A stretch of DNA of 64,000 nt. Origin: Comamonadaceae bacterium (GTDB lineage: Bacteria; Pseudomonadota; Gammaproteobacteria; Burkholderiales; Burkholderiaceae_C). The notes under the pieces are model-generated. The model had not been told where the DNA came from. It did not search any database and saw only the letters and a list, made by a program, of their open reading frames with translations. Position numbers and translations under genes: made by a program. The DNA lies in NCBI GenBank assembly GCA_947455465.1, contig CANGNS010000015.1:1-64000 (forward strand), written 5' to 3'. Below are positions 29,339 to 42,699 of this stretch, one piece after another; position 1 is the stretch's first letter; each line of letters opens with the position of its first letter.

Positions 29339-31414
29339 ATGGCCAACACCCAGCAAATGGCAAGCGCAATCCGCGCGCTTGCAATGGACGCAGTTCAACA
29401 AGCCAACTCGGGCCACCCCGGCGCGCCCATGGGCATGGCCGATATCGCGGTGGCTTTATGGGGCCAGCATTTGCAGCACAACCCGACCAACCCGCATTGG
29501 GCCAACCGCGACCGTTTTGTGCTCTCCAATGGCCACGGCTCCATGCTGCTGTACGCTTTGCTGCACCTGAGCGGCTACAAACTGCCCATGGCCGAGCTCA
29601 AGAACTTTCGCCAACTGCACAGCAAAACCGCCGGCCACCCTGAAGTGGACGTCACCCCGGGTGTAGAGACCACCACCGGCCCGCTTGGCCAAGGCATCAG
29701 CAATGCGGTGGGCATGGCCATGGCCGAGAAAATGCTGGCCGCCCAGTTCAACCGCGACGGCCACGCCATCGTGGACCACCACACCTATGTGTTTTTGGGC
29801 GACGGCTGCATGATGGAAGGCATCAGCCACGAAGCCTGCGCCTTGGCCGGCGCCTGGAAGCTCAACAAACTGGTGGCGCTGTACGACGACAACGGCATCT
29901 CCATCGACGGACAGGTGGCGCCCTGGTTCATCGACAACACCGCCCAGCGTTTTGACGCCTACGGCTGGAACGTGATCGACAAAGTAGACGGCCACGATGT
30001 GCAAGCCGTCTCCAAGGCGATTGCCCAAGCCAAAGCCAGCACCGACAAGCCCACCCTGATTGTTTGCAAAACCGCTATCGGCAAGGGCAGCCCCAACCGC
30101 GCCAACACCTCCAAAGCGCACGGCGAGCCCTTGGGCGCCGACGAAATCGCCCTCACCCGCGCCGCGATCGGCTGGGACCACCCACCTTTTGTGGTGCCCA
30201 AATCGGTGTACGCCGACTGGGACGCCAAAGACGCTGGCCGCGCCCGCGAAAAAGCCTGGAACACCCGCTTTGCCGCCTACAAAGCCGCGCACCCCGCGCT
30301 GGCCAAAGAATTTGTGCGCCGCATGAAGGGCGAGCTGCCCAAGAACTTCGTACAAACCGCCGTCAACGCCGTGGTCGATGCCCACACCAAAGCGCAAACC
30401 GTGGCCTCGCGCAAAGCCTCGCAGCTGGCGCTAGAGCATTTCACCGCCGCTGTGCCCGAGATGCTGGGCGGCTCGGCCGACCTCACCGGCTCCAACCTGA
30501 CCAACACGCCCTCCACGCCCCAGGTGCGTTTTGACGCGCAAGGCCAGCTGGTGCAAAGCGCCGATAGCGCGGGCCAGCTGCGCGGTGGACGCCATATCAA
30601 CTACGGCGTGCGCGAGTTCGGCATGGCCGCCATCATGAACGGCATGGCGCTGCACGGCGGCTTTATCCCCTACGGCGGCACCTTCCTGACCTTTAGTGAT
30701 TACTCGCGCAACGCCATCCGCATGGCGGCGCTGATGAAAAAACGCGTTATCCATGTGTTCACCCACGACAGCATTGGCTTGGGCGAAGACGGCCCCACCC
30801 ACCAGTCCATCGAGCACGCCGCATCGCTGCGCTTGATTCCCAACCTGGACGTGTGGCGCCCGGCCGACACGGCCGAGACCGCCGTGGCCTGGACCGTGGC
30901 GCTGCAAAACAGCCACAAACCCACCGCGCTCTTGCTCTCGCGCCAAAACATCAGCTACGCGCCCAAGGCCGAATCGGCCCTGGCGCCCCAGGCCTGCGGG
31001 CTCGACGCCATCAACAAAGGCGCCTATGTGCTGGCCGAACCCTCCGAAGTGGGCCTGAAGAAAAAAGCCCAGGCGCTCATCATTGCCACCGGCTCGGAAG
31101 TGCAACTGGCCTTGCAAGCCCAGGCACTGCTGGCCACCCGCAAGATTGCGGTGCGCGTGGTCTCTATGCCCAGCACCACCACGTTTGACCTGCAAAGCGA
31201 TGCCTACAAAGCCGCCGTGCTGCCGGCCGGTCTGCCGCGTATTGCGGTGGAAATGGGCGCCACCGGCGGCTGGTGGAAATACGGCTGCGCTGCGGTCGTG
31301 GGCATCGACGTCTATGGCGAATCCGGGCCGGGCCCGGTCTTGTTCAAGCACTTTGGTTTCACGCCCGAGAACGTGGCCGATACCGTGCAAGCCGCTTTGC
31401 AGCGCAAGCGCTAA
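29339..31414 (+). CDS. tkt: Transketolase
   Basis: 691 residues from the ATG at 29339 (MANTQQM), the normal size. The N-terminal segment HPGAPMGMADI, the thiamine diphosphate site GDGCMMEG, and in the C-terminal half the conserved HDSIGLGEDGPTHQ are all there. It moves two-carbon units in the pentose-phosphate and Calvin pathways. gapA follows within 28 bases, so the pair is likely co-expressed. In autotrophic relatives this pair lies in the cbb operon, but no RuBisCO gene is in view. Confidence 0.96.
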   Translation: MANTQQMASAIRALAMDAVQQANSGHPGAPMGMADIAVALWGQHLQHNPTNPHWANRDRFVLSNGHGSMLLYALLHLSGYKLPMAELKNFRQLHSKTAGHPEVDVTPGVETTTGPLGQGISNAVGMAMAEKMLAAQFNRDGHAIVDHHTYVFLGDGCMMEGISHEACALAGAWKLNKLVALYDDNGISIDGQVAPWFIDNTAQRFDAYGWNVIDKVDGHDVQAVSKAIAQAKASTDKPTLIVCKTAIGKGSPNRANTSKAHGEPLGADEIALTRAAIGWDHPPFVVPKSVYADWDAKDAGRAREKAWNTRFAAYKAAHPALAKEFVRRMKGELPKNFVQTAVNAVVDAHTKAQTVASRKASQLALEHFTAAVPEMLGGSADLTGSNLTNTPSTPQVRFDAQGQLVQSADSAGQLRGGRHINYGVREFGMAAIMNGMALHGGFIPYGGTFLTFSDYSRNAIRMAALMKKRVIHVFTHDSIGLGEDGPTHQSIEHAASLRLIPNLDVWRPADTAETAVAWTVALQNSHKPTALLLSRQNISYAPKAESALAPQACGLDAINKGAYVLAEPSEVGLKKKAQALIIATGSEVQLALQAQALLATRKIAVRVVSMPSTTTFDLQSDAYKAAVLPAGLPRIAVEMGATGGWWKYGCAAVVGIDVYGESGPGPVLFKHFGFTPENVADTVQAALQRKR

Positions 31415-32440
<1,026 letters not shown>

Positions 32441-32446
32441 GACGGG

Positions 32447-33241
32447 CTACAGCGCCGGCCCCGCAGCGGGCCGTACGCTGACCTCGGCGCTGCTGATTTT
32501 GATAACACCGGCCTTGGTCTGCACCAACAGCGCGCCCTGGGCATCAATGCCCCGGGCCCTGCCGCTTCGCCCATCACTGCACAGCACTTCCCGGCCCAGC
32601 AGCACATCGCGCGCCTGGTAGGCCGCGCGCACGGGCGCCAGGCCCTGCGCACAAAAATCCAGTACCGCCTGGCCCACCGACGGCGCCACCAAGCCAAAGG
32701 CCTGGGCGGCATCCACGTCCGGTAGCAGCTCTTGTAAGCACGCGGGCGGCGTGCGCAGGCCCTCGGCCGGGCGCGGCGCGATATTGATGCCAATCCCAAT
32801 GACCGCATAGCGCAAGCCCGCGTACTGCGCTGTCTCGATCAGGATGCCGCCCAGCTTGCGCTCGCGCAGCCACAAGTCATTAGGCCATTTGAGCCCGATC
32901 TGCGGGTGCAGGCTTTGCGCCACCGCCAAACCGACGGCCAGCGACAGGCCCGACCAGTCTTGGGGCTCGAGCACCAAGCCCAGGGAAAAAGTCAGGGGCG
33001 GGGCGCCTGCGCCATCGCTCAGCCACTGGCGGCCCAGGCGGCCGCGGCCTTGGGTTTGTTGTTCGGCGACCAAAAACACCGGCTCGGTGCGGCCTTGGCG
33101 AGCGCGCTCCATCAGGGCGGTATTGGTCGAGGGCAGGCTGGGCAGTATTTCGACCGACAAGCCCGGCAGCTGGGCAGCCAAGGCCTCCCACACCGCCTCG
33201 GCGGGCCAGCGCAGCGGCGCGGGCAGGCCAGCTACGGCCAT
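32447..33241 (-). CDS. birA: Biotin-[acetyl-CoA-carboxylase] ligase
   Basis: 264 residues from the ATG at 33241, which starts two bases after the SET gene ends. The reading frame is open 79 codons further upstream, but that lies inside the SET gene. The ligase core has the biotin/ATP loop GRGRLGRQW and WPNDLWL, then KLGGILIE and GIGINI. No N-terminal DNA-binding helix-turn-helix is present, so it is the monofunctional type, not a biotin repressor. It faces gapA tail to tail. Confidence 0.92.
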   Translation of the reverse strand: MAVAGLPAPLRWPAEAVWEALAAQLPGLSVEILPSLPSTNTALMERARQGRTEPVFLVAEQQTQGRGRLGRQWLSDGAGAPPLTFSLGLVLEPQDWSGLSLAVGLAVAQSLHPQIGLKWPNDLWLRERKLGGILIETAQYAGLRYAVIGIGINIAPRPAEGLRTPPACLQELLPDVDAAQAFGLVAPSVGQAVLDFCAQGLAPVRAAYQARDVLLGREVLCSDGRSGRARGIDAQGALLVQTKAGVIKISSAEVSVRPAAGPAL

Positions 33242-33243
33242 GC

Positions 33244-33735
33244 TCAGCCCTTGCGCCAGCTGCGCCGTTTGGGCGCGAGCATGGTGCCCCGGCATTGGGG
33301 CGAGCCGCACCAGCAGGGGTATTCGGCCTTGAGTTTGCGGGTGTAGGGCTCGTCGGTGACCAGGCCGTAGTCGTAGGTCAGCTCCTCGCCGGCCTGGATA
33401 TTGCGCAGCGCCTTGATGAAGATGCGCCCGTCCACTTCGTCGGCCTCGCAGTTGCCGTCGCAGGCGTGGTTGATCCACTTGGCCGCGTTGCCCTGGTGCA
33501 GGCCGTCGATCACCCGTGTGTCGTCGATGTGGAAGTAAAACGTGTGGTTAGGGTTGGCCGGATCGTGGGGGTGGCGCTTTTGCGCCTCGTCCCAGCTGAT
33601 GATCTCGCCCAGGTACTCGATCAGGGTCTCGCCTTCGGCAAAGTCGCGCAATGCGAAAACACCTTTACCGTGGATGCCCGACTTGCGGACCTGAAGTCGG
33701 CGCGAAGAGGGCGCAGCGGCAGATTTTGGAGGCAC
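33244..33735 (-). CDS. SET-domain lysine methyltransferase-like protein
   Basis: 163 residues. The SET fold shows GIHGKGVFAL near the N-terminus, the SAM/active-site segment WINHACDGNCEA, then ELTYDYGL with the catalytic Tyr, and a post-SET cysteine cluster (YPCWCGSPQCRG). Bacterial members of this type are usually assigned by homology to eukaryotic lysine methyltransferases and their substrates are unknown. It is coupled to birA and is divergent from topB. Confidence 0.88.
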   Translation of the reverse strand: MPPKSAAAPSSRRLQVRKSGIHGKGVFALRDFAEGETLIEYLGEIISWDEAQKRHPHDPANPNHTFYFHIDDTRVIDGLHQGNAAKWINHACDGNCEADEVDGRIFIKALRNIQAGEELTYDYGLVTDEPYTRKLKAEYPCWCGSPQCRGTMLAPKRRSWRKG

Positions 33736-33829
33736 AGAAAAATTTGGTATGGTGGATCGTATGGGCGCGCATGTGTGCGCCTGTGTGGGTGCGCGCCCGT
33801 GCGTGCGCGAGGAAATGGATTGTAGTCAT

Positions 33830-36810
<2,981 letters not shown>

Positions 36811-36814
<4 letters not shown>

Positions 36815-37761
36815 AATTCACCGACATCGACGACGACTCCGAGCACAGCACGCACACGCCGGCGCAGCGCGCCGCCGCTGCCACGCGCAGCACCTGGGTG
36901 AGCGTGGCGGTCAATGTGGTGCTCTCGAGCCTGCAAATCGTGGTGGGCATCGTGGCCGCCTCGCAAGGCCTGGTGGCGGACGGCATCCACTCGCTGTCGG
37001 ACCTGGTGGCCGACTTTGTGGTTCTGGTGGCCGGGCGCCACAGCCAAAAAGATGCGGACGAAGACCACCCCTACGGCCACCAGCGCTTTGAAAACGCCGC
37101 TTCGCTGGCGCTGGGCTTGCTGCTCCTGGGCGTGGGCGTGGGCATGGTCTGGTCGGCGGTGGGCAAACTGCAAACGCCCGAAAGCATCCCGACGGCCCAT
37201 GCGGCGGCCTTGTGGGTGGCGCTGGCCGCTTTGGTGGCCAAGGAGTTGTTGTTTCGCTACATGCTGGCCGTGGCCAAGCGCGTCAAGTCGGGCATGCTGG
37301 TGGCCAACGCCTGGCATGCGCGCTCAGACGCGGCCTCCAGCCTGGTCGTGTCGCTGGGCCTGGTGGGCAATTTGCTGGGCTACCCGCTGCTCGACCCGGT
37401 GGCCGCGCTCATCGTGGGCCTGATGGTGGCCAAGATGGGCTGGGGCTTTGGCTGGGACGCGCTGCACGACCTGATGGACCGCGCCGTGGACGAGGACGAG
37501 GTCCAGGCCATCCGCGACACCTTGCTCAAAACCCCCGGCGTGGCCGGCGTGCACGATGTACGCACCCGCAAAATGGGCGACATGGTGGTGGCTGACGCGC
37601 ACATCGAGGTCGACGCGCTGCTTACCGTCGAAGAAGGCCACAACATCGCCGTGGCCGCCCGCGCTGCCGTCATGCAGCGCCACCGTGTGCTCAACCTCAT
37701 GACCCATGTAGACCCGGCGCACCGGTATGACGCCGACCACGACCGCCCCGCACCGCCCTAA
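36811..37761 (+). CDS. Cation diffusion facilitator transporter
   Basis: 316 residues, starting at an ATGA overlap with topB, so translation is probably coupled. Six membrane helices carry the metal-binding HxxxD motifs in HSLSDLVADFV (helix 2) and HARSDAASS (helix 5). A cytoplasmic C-terminal domain has VHDVRTRKMGD. Such proteins export zinc, iron or other divalent cations against protons. The metal is not decided by the sequence. Confidence 0.9.
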
Positions 37762-37787
37762 ATTCACCTTTGCGCACAGGACCGCTG

Positions 37788-38369
37788 ATGCATCGCACTA
37801 TTTTTGATACACCGGTGGTCAACACCGTTTTGCGCACCTTCTCGGTGGCTTTTCTAAAGCTTACCGGCTGGAAGATCGTCGGCCAACTGCCCGCCGATGC
37901 GCGCAAAAGCGTATTCATCGCGGCGCCGCACACCAGCAACTGGGACCTGCCCTACACGTTGATGGTCGCCTTTGCGCTGCGGCTCAATATTTACTGGATG
38001 GGCAAGGCGCAAATCTTTCGCTGGCCTTTTGGCCCGCTGATGCGCTGGCTCGGTGGCGTGGCCGTGCAGCGCGAGCAGGCCAACAACCTGGTGGCAGCCT
38101 CAGTCCAGGCTTTGCAGACCTCGGACGGGCCGGTGCAGCTGGTGGTGCCGCCTGAAGGCACGCGCAGCAAAGTGCGCTACTGGAAAACCGGTTTTTATTA
38201 CATCGCCCTGGGCGCGCAGGTGCCCATCGTGATGTCTTTCATGGACTATGGCAACAAAGTCAGCGGCCTGGGCCCGGCTTTTGTGCCGACGGGCGATATC
38301 GAGGCCGACATGGTCGCCATCAAAGCTTTTTACGCGCCCTTCAAGGGCAAAAACCCGGACCAGTTTTAG
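37788..38369 (+). CDS. 1-acyl-glycerol-3-phosphate acyltransferase-like protein
   Basis: 193 residues from the ATG at 37788, with AGGA about nine bases upstream. It has the PlsC-type NHxxxD equivalent (APHTSNWD, about 48-55) and the acyl-acceptor motif PPEGTRSK. These soluble or peripheral enzymes transfer acyl chains in phospholipid synthesis. Downstream of it begins a hairpin-rich stretch. Confidence 0.85.
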   Translation: MHRTIFDTPVVNTVLRTFSVAFLKLTGWKIVGQLPADARKSVFIAAPHTSNWDLPYTLMVAFALRLNIYWMGKAQIFRWPFGPLMRWLGGVAVQREQANNLVAASVQALQTSDGPVQLVVPPEGTRSKVRYWKTGFYYIALGAQVPIVMSFMDYGNKVSGLGPAFVPTGDIEADMVAIKAFYAPFKGKNPDQF

Positions 38370-38376
38370 GACCGGC

Positions 38377-38394
38377 GCCGCTTTCTAAAGCGGC
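38377..38394. terminator. Hairpin after the acyltransferase gene
   Basis: GCCGCTTT-CT-AAAGCGGC forms a strong stem, but a U run is lacking, so termination here is uncertain. It is the first of four hairpins in the 38370-38490 stretch. Confidence 0.4.
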
Positions 38395-38750
38395 GGTACA
38401 GAATTTGCTTTCTTATGGACAGGCGGGCAGGGTTGACCGCTTGTCCCCACAGTCCGGCCAATTCTTGCCGGACAGCGGCAAGGCCTTGCCCTTTACATAA
38501 AAACACAATGTATACGGGTGGTTGGGGGATTGCAGTCCGCTGGCATTAACCCTTTGTTTTCAATGGATATTTCCAAGACTTCGCCCAGTCGTGGACAACT
38601 TTACTTTCTCAGCGCGCCAAATGGCTTAGCAATTGCGTCTTTTGGGCGGAGACCCTTGCAACCCGCCGGGCCTTCAAAGCAGAAAGGTCAGCGCTATCGC
38701 GCGGTACCTGCAGCTTTGCGTATGCAACTTTTGAGCAAGGAGAAACCACT
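38395..38750. other. Structured non-coding leader with three further hairpins
   Basis: No gene is supported across 38370-38750. Ordered dyads follow one another: GGACAGGCGG/CCGCTTGTCC at 38417-38446 (ten pairs with one wobble), GTCCGGC/GCCGGAC at 38452-38473, and GGCAAGGCCTTGCC at 38477-38490. Further on GGCGG/CCGCC lies at about 38646-38668. An 82-codon open frame from 38518 ends just inside the next gene and looks spurious. A structured RNA or regulatory leader is possible; I match it to no known riboswitch. Confidence 0.4.
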
Positions 38751-39665
38751 ATGGGAATGCGAGTAGGAGGCCCGGGCGCAGCCTGGGCGGGTCAAAACAA
38801 TAGCGTGGGAAATTGGCAGCAACGCCAACAGAACATGAAGGCGTTGAGTAGCGCCCTGCAAGGCACGGACCTGGCAGCAGCGCAGCAGGCTTTTGCTGCG
38901 ATCAGCGCCAACAACCCCAATGCGGCGAGCAATAACAACAGCCCCTTGGCCAAAATTGGCCAAGCGCTGCAAGCGGGCGATTTGGCCGGCGCGCAGCAGG
39001 CCGCCCAGGCCTGGCGCGGGCGGCGTGAAGGTGCGGGTAACGTTAGCACCAGCGGGGCGCCCGCGATGGTGCCCAATGCGGCGACCAGCAACTTCCTGCA
39101 AACGCTAACGCCGTTGGCGAGCAACAGTGCCGATTCAGCTATCACAACTACCAGCACCGCGACCAGCGAACAAATCGCACAGGCTTTGTCAGCCTTTGAG
39201 AAGAACCTGTTCGAATCGCTGCGCGCGCAAGACAGTGCGCCAGCCGATGGCAGCGCACCTGCGGCTTCAACGGCCAGCGCTACAGCGCCGACAAGCACGG
39301 CCGATGCCAGTGCGACGCCCGCCGCCGCGGCTAGCACTGGCACACCACCGGTCGGCGGTCATCACCATCGCCATGGTGGTGGCGCCGAGACGGCCAAGTT
39401 GGGGGCCGAGTTGGGCTCGCTGATTGCGCAAACCAGCGCCAGCGTAGCCCAAAATGGCACGGCCGCCGCCAGCGCAGACCCGGCGGCTACTGCAGCTGCG
39501 GGTACGACGGCTAATCTGGACCAAAGCTTTAAAAACTTGCTAAGCACCTTGGGCGTATCAGGCAACAATGCCTCGCTCAATAGCTTTTTGCAAGCCATGA
39601 AGTCCAATCTTGCCACCGGAAGCGCCATGGTGTCGGCGCCTACCGCCACACCGACTAACGCTTAG
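38751..39665 (+). CDS. Ala/Thr/Gln-rich repeat protein with His cluster
   Basis: 304 residues, preceded by AAGGAG. The N-terminal third has two copies of a helical unit, LSSALQGTDLAAAQQAF and IGQALQAGDLAGAQQAA, similar to repeats in small proteins of Burkholderiales. The centre is low complexity (Ala/Ser/Thr) and holds HHHRHGGG (near 202-210), a likely metal-binding patch. The C-terminal helix LDQSFKNLLSTLG closes it. No signal peptide is evident. Its function is unknown; it may be surface- or metal-related. Confidence 0.7.
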   Translation: MGMRVGGPGAAWAGQNNSVGNWQQRQQNMKALSSALQGTDLAAAQQAFAAISANNPNAASNNNSPLAKIGQALQAGDLAGAQQAAQAWRGRREGAGNVSTSGAPAMVPNAATSNFLQTLTPLASNSADSAITTTSTATSEQIAQALSAFEKNLFESLRAQDSAPADGSAPAASTASATAPTSTADASATPAAAASTGTPPVGGHHHRHGGGAETAKLGAELGSLIAQTSASVAQNGTAAASADPAATAAAGTTANLDQSFKNLLSTLGVSGNNASLNSFLQAMKSNLATGSAMVSAPTATPTNA

Positions 39666-39683
39666 GTCAGGCGTTAAGGTAAG

Positions 39684-39722
39684 CCACTGCCTGCGGACGC
39701 AAACCGCCGGCAGTGGTTTTTT
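39684..39722 (+). terminator. Rho-independent terminator
   Basis: CCACTGCC pairs with GGCAGTGG across a 17-base loop, followed by a run of T. It lies about 20 bases after the His-cluster gene. Confidence 0.8.
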
Positions 39723-39750
39723 TGCCCACACCTAACATTGCAGGCCACTC

Positions 39751-41010
39751 TCAGGGTGCAGGCAGTTCATCCAGGTAATGCAGTGTGCAGGCGCTGACGT
39801 AGGCCTCAGCGCTGTCCTGGGCCGCTTGCGCCGTGGGGGCGCAGGTCATAACGTAGGCAATTCGGTCTGCGTTATCCATAGGCAGTGCGATGGCATCGCC
39901 CGCTTGCTTGAGCACCTCGACCACCCGCACCTCGGGAGCGGGCGCTGCGGGTAATTCAAGAGCGGCCAAACGCCCACTGCGCATGGCTGTTACCCACCTT
40001 GTGGCAGCGACATGGCGCGGCACGGACTGAGGCAATTGCAATGCATGGCCCAAATGCAGGTCAATGAGCCACTGGTGAACCGAAGCACCCCAGGCCAGCG
40101 AAATTAGACGGCCAATTTTGGCGCCGACCAAGCGCGGGTTGATTTCAATGAGCGCCGGGCCCTGTGCGGTAAGCATGATTTCCACATGCGCTGCCCCCCA
40201 GTCAAACCCAACCGCATCAAGCAATGAAAACACATAGGCCTGCAACGCCGGGTCCTGCCCCGCCCAAGGTGTGAAACAACCGCCCCTAATGGCAAACGAG
40301 GGCGGCTCATAATAGACTTTGGTATTGGTTCCCAACAGGGTGTGCACGCCCGCATGGCTCATAGTATCGCAGCCAACGACGATTCCAGGCATCCAACGTT
40401 CGACCAGCAGGCGGTCATTGGCGGCCACGCCCAAGCCATAGTTCACACCCGAGGGCAGCATGTTTTCCAAAGGGCTCAGCCAGGGATCCAAATCCTCGGG
40501 TTCGCGCAGCAGCACAATGTTTTGCGAGCCAAAGCCGTCGACCGGTTTGATTAACACGGGCAGGCCCAAAGCCTGCACGGCAGCTTGCAACTCGGCGTTG
40601 GAGCAAGCCAGGGCAAAGGGCGGTTGCGCCAAGCCTTTGGCCTGCAAATGGCTGCGCACCAAAAATTTATCGCGCAAAAGTGCGGCGCTGGCGGGGTTAA
40701 GAAATGGCAACCCTAGCATCTGGGCAATGCCCGCAGCATCTTGGATACGAATGTCCACCAGACACAGCAGCCCCTGCACCGGATGCTGTGCATGCAAGAG
40801 CGCCACCTCGGCCATCAGCGCCTGTGCCTCCAAGCCTGGGAGATCGATCAGTGTGTGGGCACGCTGTAGCCATTGCCACAGTGCCGGCTGGTCACGGTAA
40901 TGCCTCATGTCCGCACTGGCAAAACTGAAGCTGTGACCGCCAGTGCAAGCGGCCTGCAATATGTCGCTGTCGCTGCCGCCGGGCAGCTCTATGATGAGCA
41001 AATGGGCCAT
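39751..41010 (-). CDS. ATP-grasp family ligase
   Basis: 419 residues from the ATG at 41010. The ATP-grasp core has the Lys-containing VLIKPVDGFGSQN, the acidic ALIEINPRLVG with the metal-binding residues, and the RWMPGIVVG segment. Members join a carboxylate to an amine or thiol using ATP; the substrate cannot be read. The N-terminal part (LLIIELPGGSDSDILQA) resembles the preATP-grasp fold of amino-acid ligases. It is the last gene of a three-gene unit with an FMN reductase and a Bug receptor, which hints at processing of an imported or released small molecule. This is inference. Confidence 0.8.
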   Translation of the reverse strand: MAHLLIIELPGGSDSDILQAACTGGHSFSFASADMRHYRDQPALWQWLQRAHTLIDLPGLEAQALMAEVALLHAQHPVQGLLCLVDIRIQDAAGIAQMLGLPFLNPASAALLRDKFLVRSHLQAKGLAQPPFALACSNAELQAAVQALGLPVLIKPVDGFGSQNIVLLREPEDLDPWLSPLENMLPSGVNYGLGVAANDRLLVERWMPGIVVGCDTMSHAGVHTLLGTNTKVYYEPPSFAIRGGCFTPWAGQDPALQAYVFSLLDAVGFDWGAAHVEIMLTAQGPALIEINPRLVGAKIGRLISLAWGASVHQWLIDLHLGHALQLPQSVPRHVAATRWVTAMRSGRLAALELPAAPAPEVRVVEVLKQAGDAIALPMDNADRIAYVMTCAPTAQAAQDSAEAYVSACTLHYLDELPAP

Positions 41011-41014
41011 GGCT

Positions 41015-41587
41015 TTAGCCCACTGCACTAGCGTGGCACAAGGCCGTCCACTGTGCCAGCGCGTATTCGGCAGTGGCCTCTTGGGTCGGCGAAAAGGCGT
41101 AACCCAGATCTGACCAGGCCTGCGGGGCGTAGGGCACACACACCGTAGGCGCGATCACGGTGGCGCCGACATAGGCCAGCAGAGCACGTGCATGCACCAA
41201 CCCTAGCGCACCACCACTCCAGCCAGTCGAGGCACTGCACAGCAACACCGGTTTACCGGCAAAGGGGTTGGCATAAGCCTGGTCTAGATAAGGCAGACGG
41301 GTAATCCAATCGACCAGGTTTTTAAGAAATGCCGTAGGTTGTCCGTTGTATTCGGGGCAGGCTATCAGCACCCCCGTGGCGCTGGCCACCCTCGCGTGCC
41401 AAGGGGTTACCAATGCTAGCGTGGCCGGATCGTTCTCCAAGTCTTCATCAAACAACGGCAAGCGCATATCGCTAGGATTCAAAAAATCACCCTGCATGCC
41501 TGGCGCCAAGGTATCGGCCAATTGCAAGAGCAAACGCGTATTAAAGGAATCTTGGCGCAGGCTGCCCGAAATTAAACAAATTTTCAT
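41015..41587 (-). CDS. NADPH-dependent FMN reductase-like protein
   Basis: 190 residues. The flavodoxin-like fold is clear from GSLRQDSFN at the N-terminus and CPEYNGQPTAFLKN with the loop GWSGG. It likely reduces FMN or a quinone/azo substrate. It begins with an ATG overlapping the stop of the Bug gene (TAATG) and ends four bases before the ATP-grasp gene, so all three are translated from one message. Confidence 0.88.
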   Translation of the reverse strand: MKICLISGSLRQDSFNTRLLLQLADTLAPGMQGDFLNPSDMRLPLFDEDLENDPATLALVTPWHARVASATGVLIACPEYNGQPTAFLKNLVDWITRLPYLDQAYANPFAGKPVLLCSASTGWSGGALGLVHARALLAYVGATVIAPTVCVPYAPQAWSDLGYAFSPTQEATAEYALAQWTALCHASAVG

Positions 41588-42588
41588 TACTGGGCCTCCA
41601 GACCCGCTTGTGCGACCGCCCGTTGCCAGGCGCTCAGTTGGTGTTGCAGCAGGGTGCGCAAAGGCCCCGGACCGCTGGGATGGGGTTCAAAACCTTGCCG
41701 CGCAAATTCCGTCTGTAGCGCCGGGCGTAACAAGACCGACTGCAGCGCCTGCGCCAATCGGTCACGAATTGCCGAAGGTAGTCCTGCGGGCGCAAATACG
41801 CCGGCCCACATCTGCACACTGGTGGCAACCATATCGGCCTCCGGCAAGGATGGCACCTCGGGTAACAAAGCACTGCGCCGCTCTTGCATCGCCAACAATG
41901 CGCGCAATTTGCCTTCGCGCACTGGGGCCAAGGTATTGGAGGGCGTGGCGATCATCAGGTCTATGCGGCCAGCCAAAAAGTCAGCCATCGCAGGCACTTC
42001 GCCTTTATAGGGAATAGGGTTCAGCAGCAAATGCCGGGCCTTGGCCCACTCGCTCGCCAGCACCAGCGCGCCCGCGTTGCCCGTGCCAAAGTTCAGCTGT
42101 CCAGGGTGCTGCAGGATGTAGGTTTCCAGTTCTGCGACATTGTGTATGGGCAACTGAGGATGGGCAAACAAAAAATAGGAAAAGCTGCCCACCCCCGCGA
42201 CGGGCGTAAAGTCCCGCTCCGGATCATAGGGCAGCGTGCGGTGCAGCCAGGGCGCTGCTGACATGGCGCCGTAGGTGGCCATGAACAAGGTATAGCCATC
42301 GGGCGCGGCCTTGGCGACAAACTCGGCGGCGGCAACACCATCGACGCCGGGCTTGTTATCCACGACCACCGGTTGACCTATGGCCTGGGCCAGTGGTTCA
42401 CAAAGCGCGCGCGCCACCAAATCGGCGGCTCCACCGGCCGGGAAGGGTACAACCAGATGTAAGGGCCTGAGGGGATACGCTGTTTGCGCAAAGGCCAGTG
42501 GGCCGGTAACTAGTACACCGGCGCACAGAGCTAGAGTGGCAAGGCGACCCCCGGCCCGTATCGGCCAAAAAGCAATAATCCGAAACAT
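41587..42588 (-). CDS. Bug-type (TctC) periplasmic solute receptor
   Basis: 333 residues from the ATG at 42588. A signal peptide (ALCAGVLVTGPLAFA-QT) precedes the Bug fold: YPLRPLHLVVPFPAGG, DNKPGVDG and the late GSFSYFLFAHPQLP. Bug proteins bind carboxylates and related solutes for tripartite tricarboxylate transporters, but many are orphans, and no TctA or TctB is next to it here. The TctDE-like two-component pair lies just upstream on the same strand. Confidence 0.9.
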   Translation of the reverse strand: MFRIIAFWPIRAGGRLATLALCAGVLVTGPLAFAQTAYPLRPLHLVVPFPAGGAADLVARALCEPLAQAIGQPVVVDNKPGVDGVAAAEFVAKAAPDGYTLFMATYGAMSAAPWLHRTLPYDPERDFTPVAGVGSFSYFLFAHPQLPIHNVAELETYILQHPGQLNFGTGNAGALVLASEWAKARHLLLNPIPYKGEVPAMADFLAGRIDLMIATPSNTLAPVREGKLRALLAMQERRSALLPEVPSLPEADMVATSVQMWAGVFAPAGLPSAIRDRLAQALQSVLLRPALQTEFARQGFEPHPSGPGPLRTLLQHQLSAWQRAVAQAGLEAQ

Positions 42589-42699
42589 GCAATGGGCTCC
42601 CAAGTCAGTGGTCGCGGTCGGCATCAGGTCCGTCCGCTTTCCGTCAGCACCTGCGAGGGCCGCAATAGCTGTGCCAAAAGGCGTTTCTACTGCGTAAAG

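Noticed and set aside
38640-38720. Possible riboswitch (c-di-GMP or TPP-like) ahead of the His-cluster gene
   Set aside because: Short stretches such as GGAGACCCTTGCAACC recall known aptamers, but the required conserved core and pairing are not there.
38518-38766. An 82-codon plus-strand frame in the hairpin-rich stretch
   Set aside because: It overlaps the start of the His-cluster gene, has no ribosome site, and no recognisable protein features.
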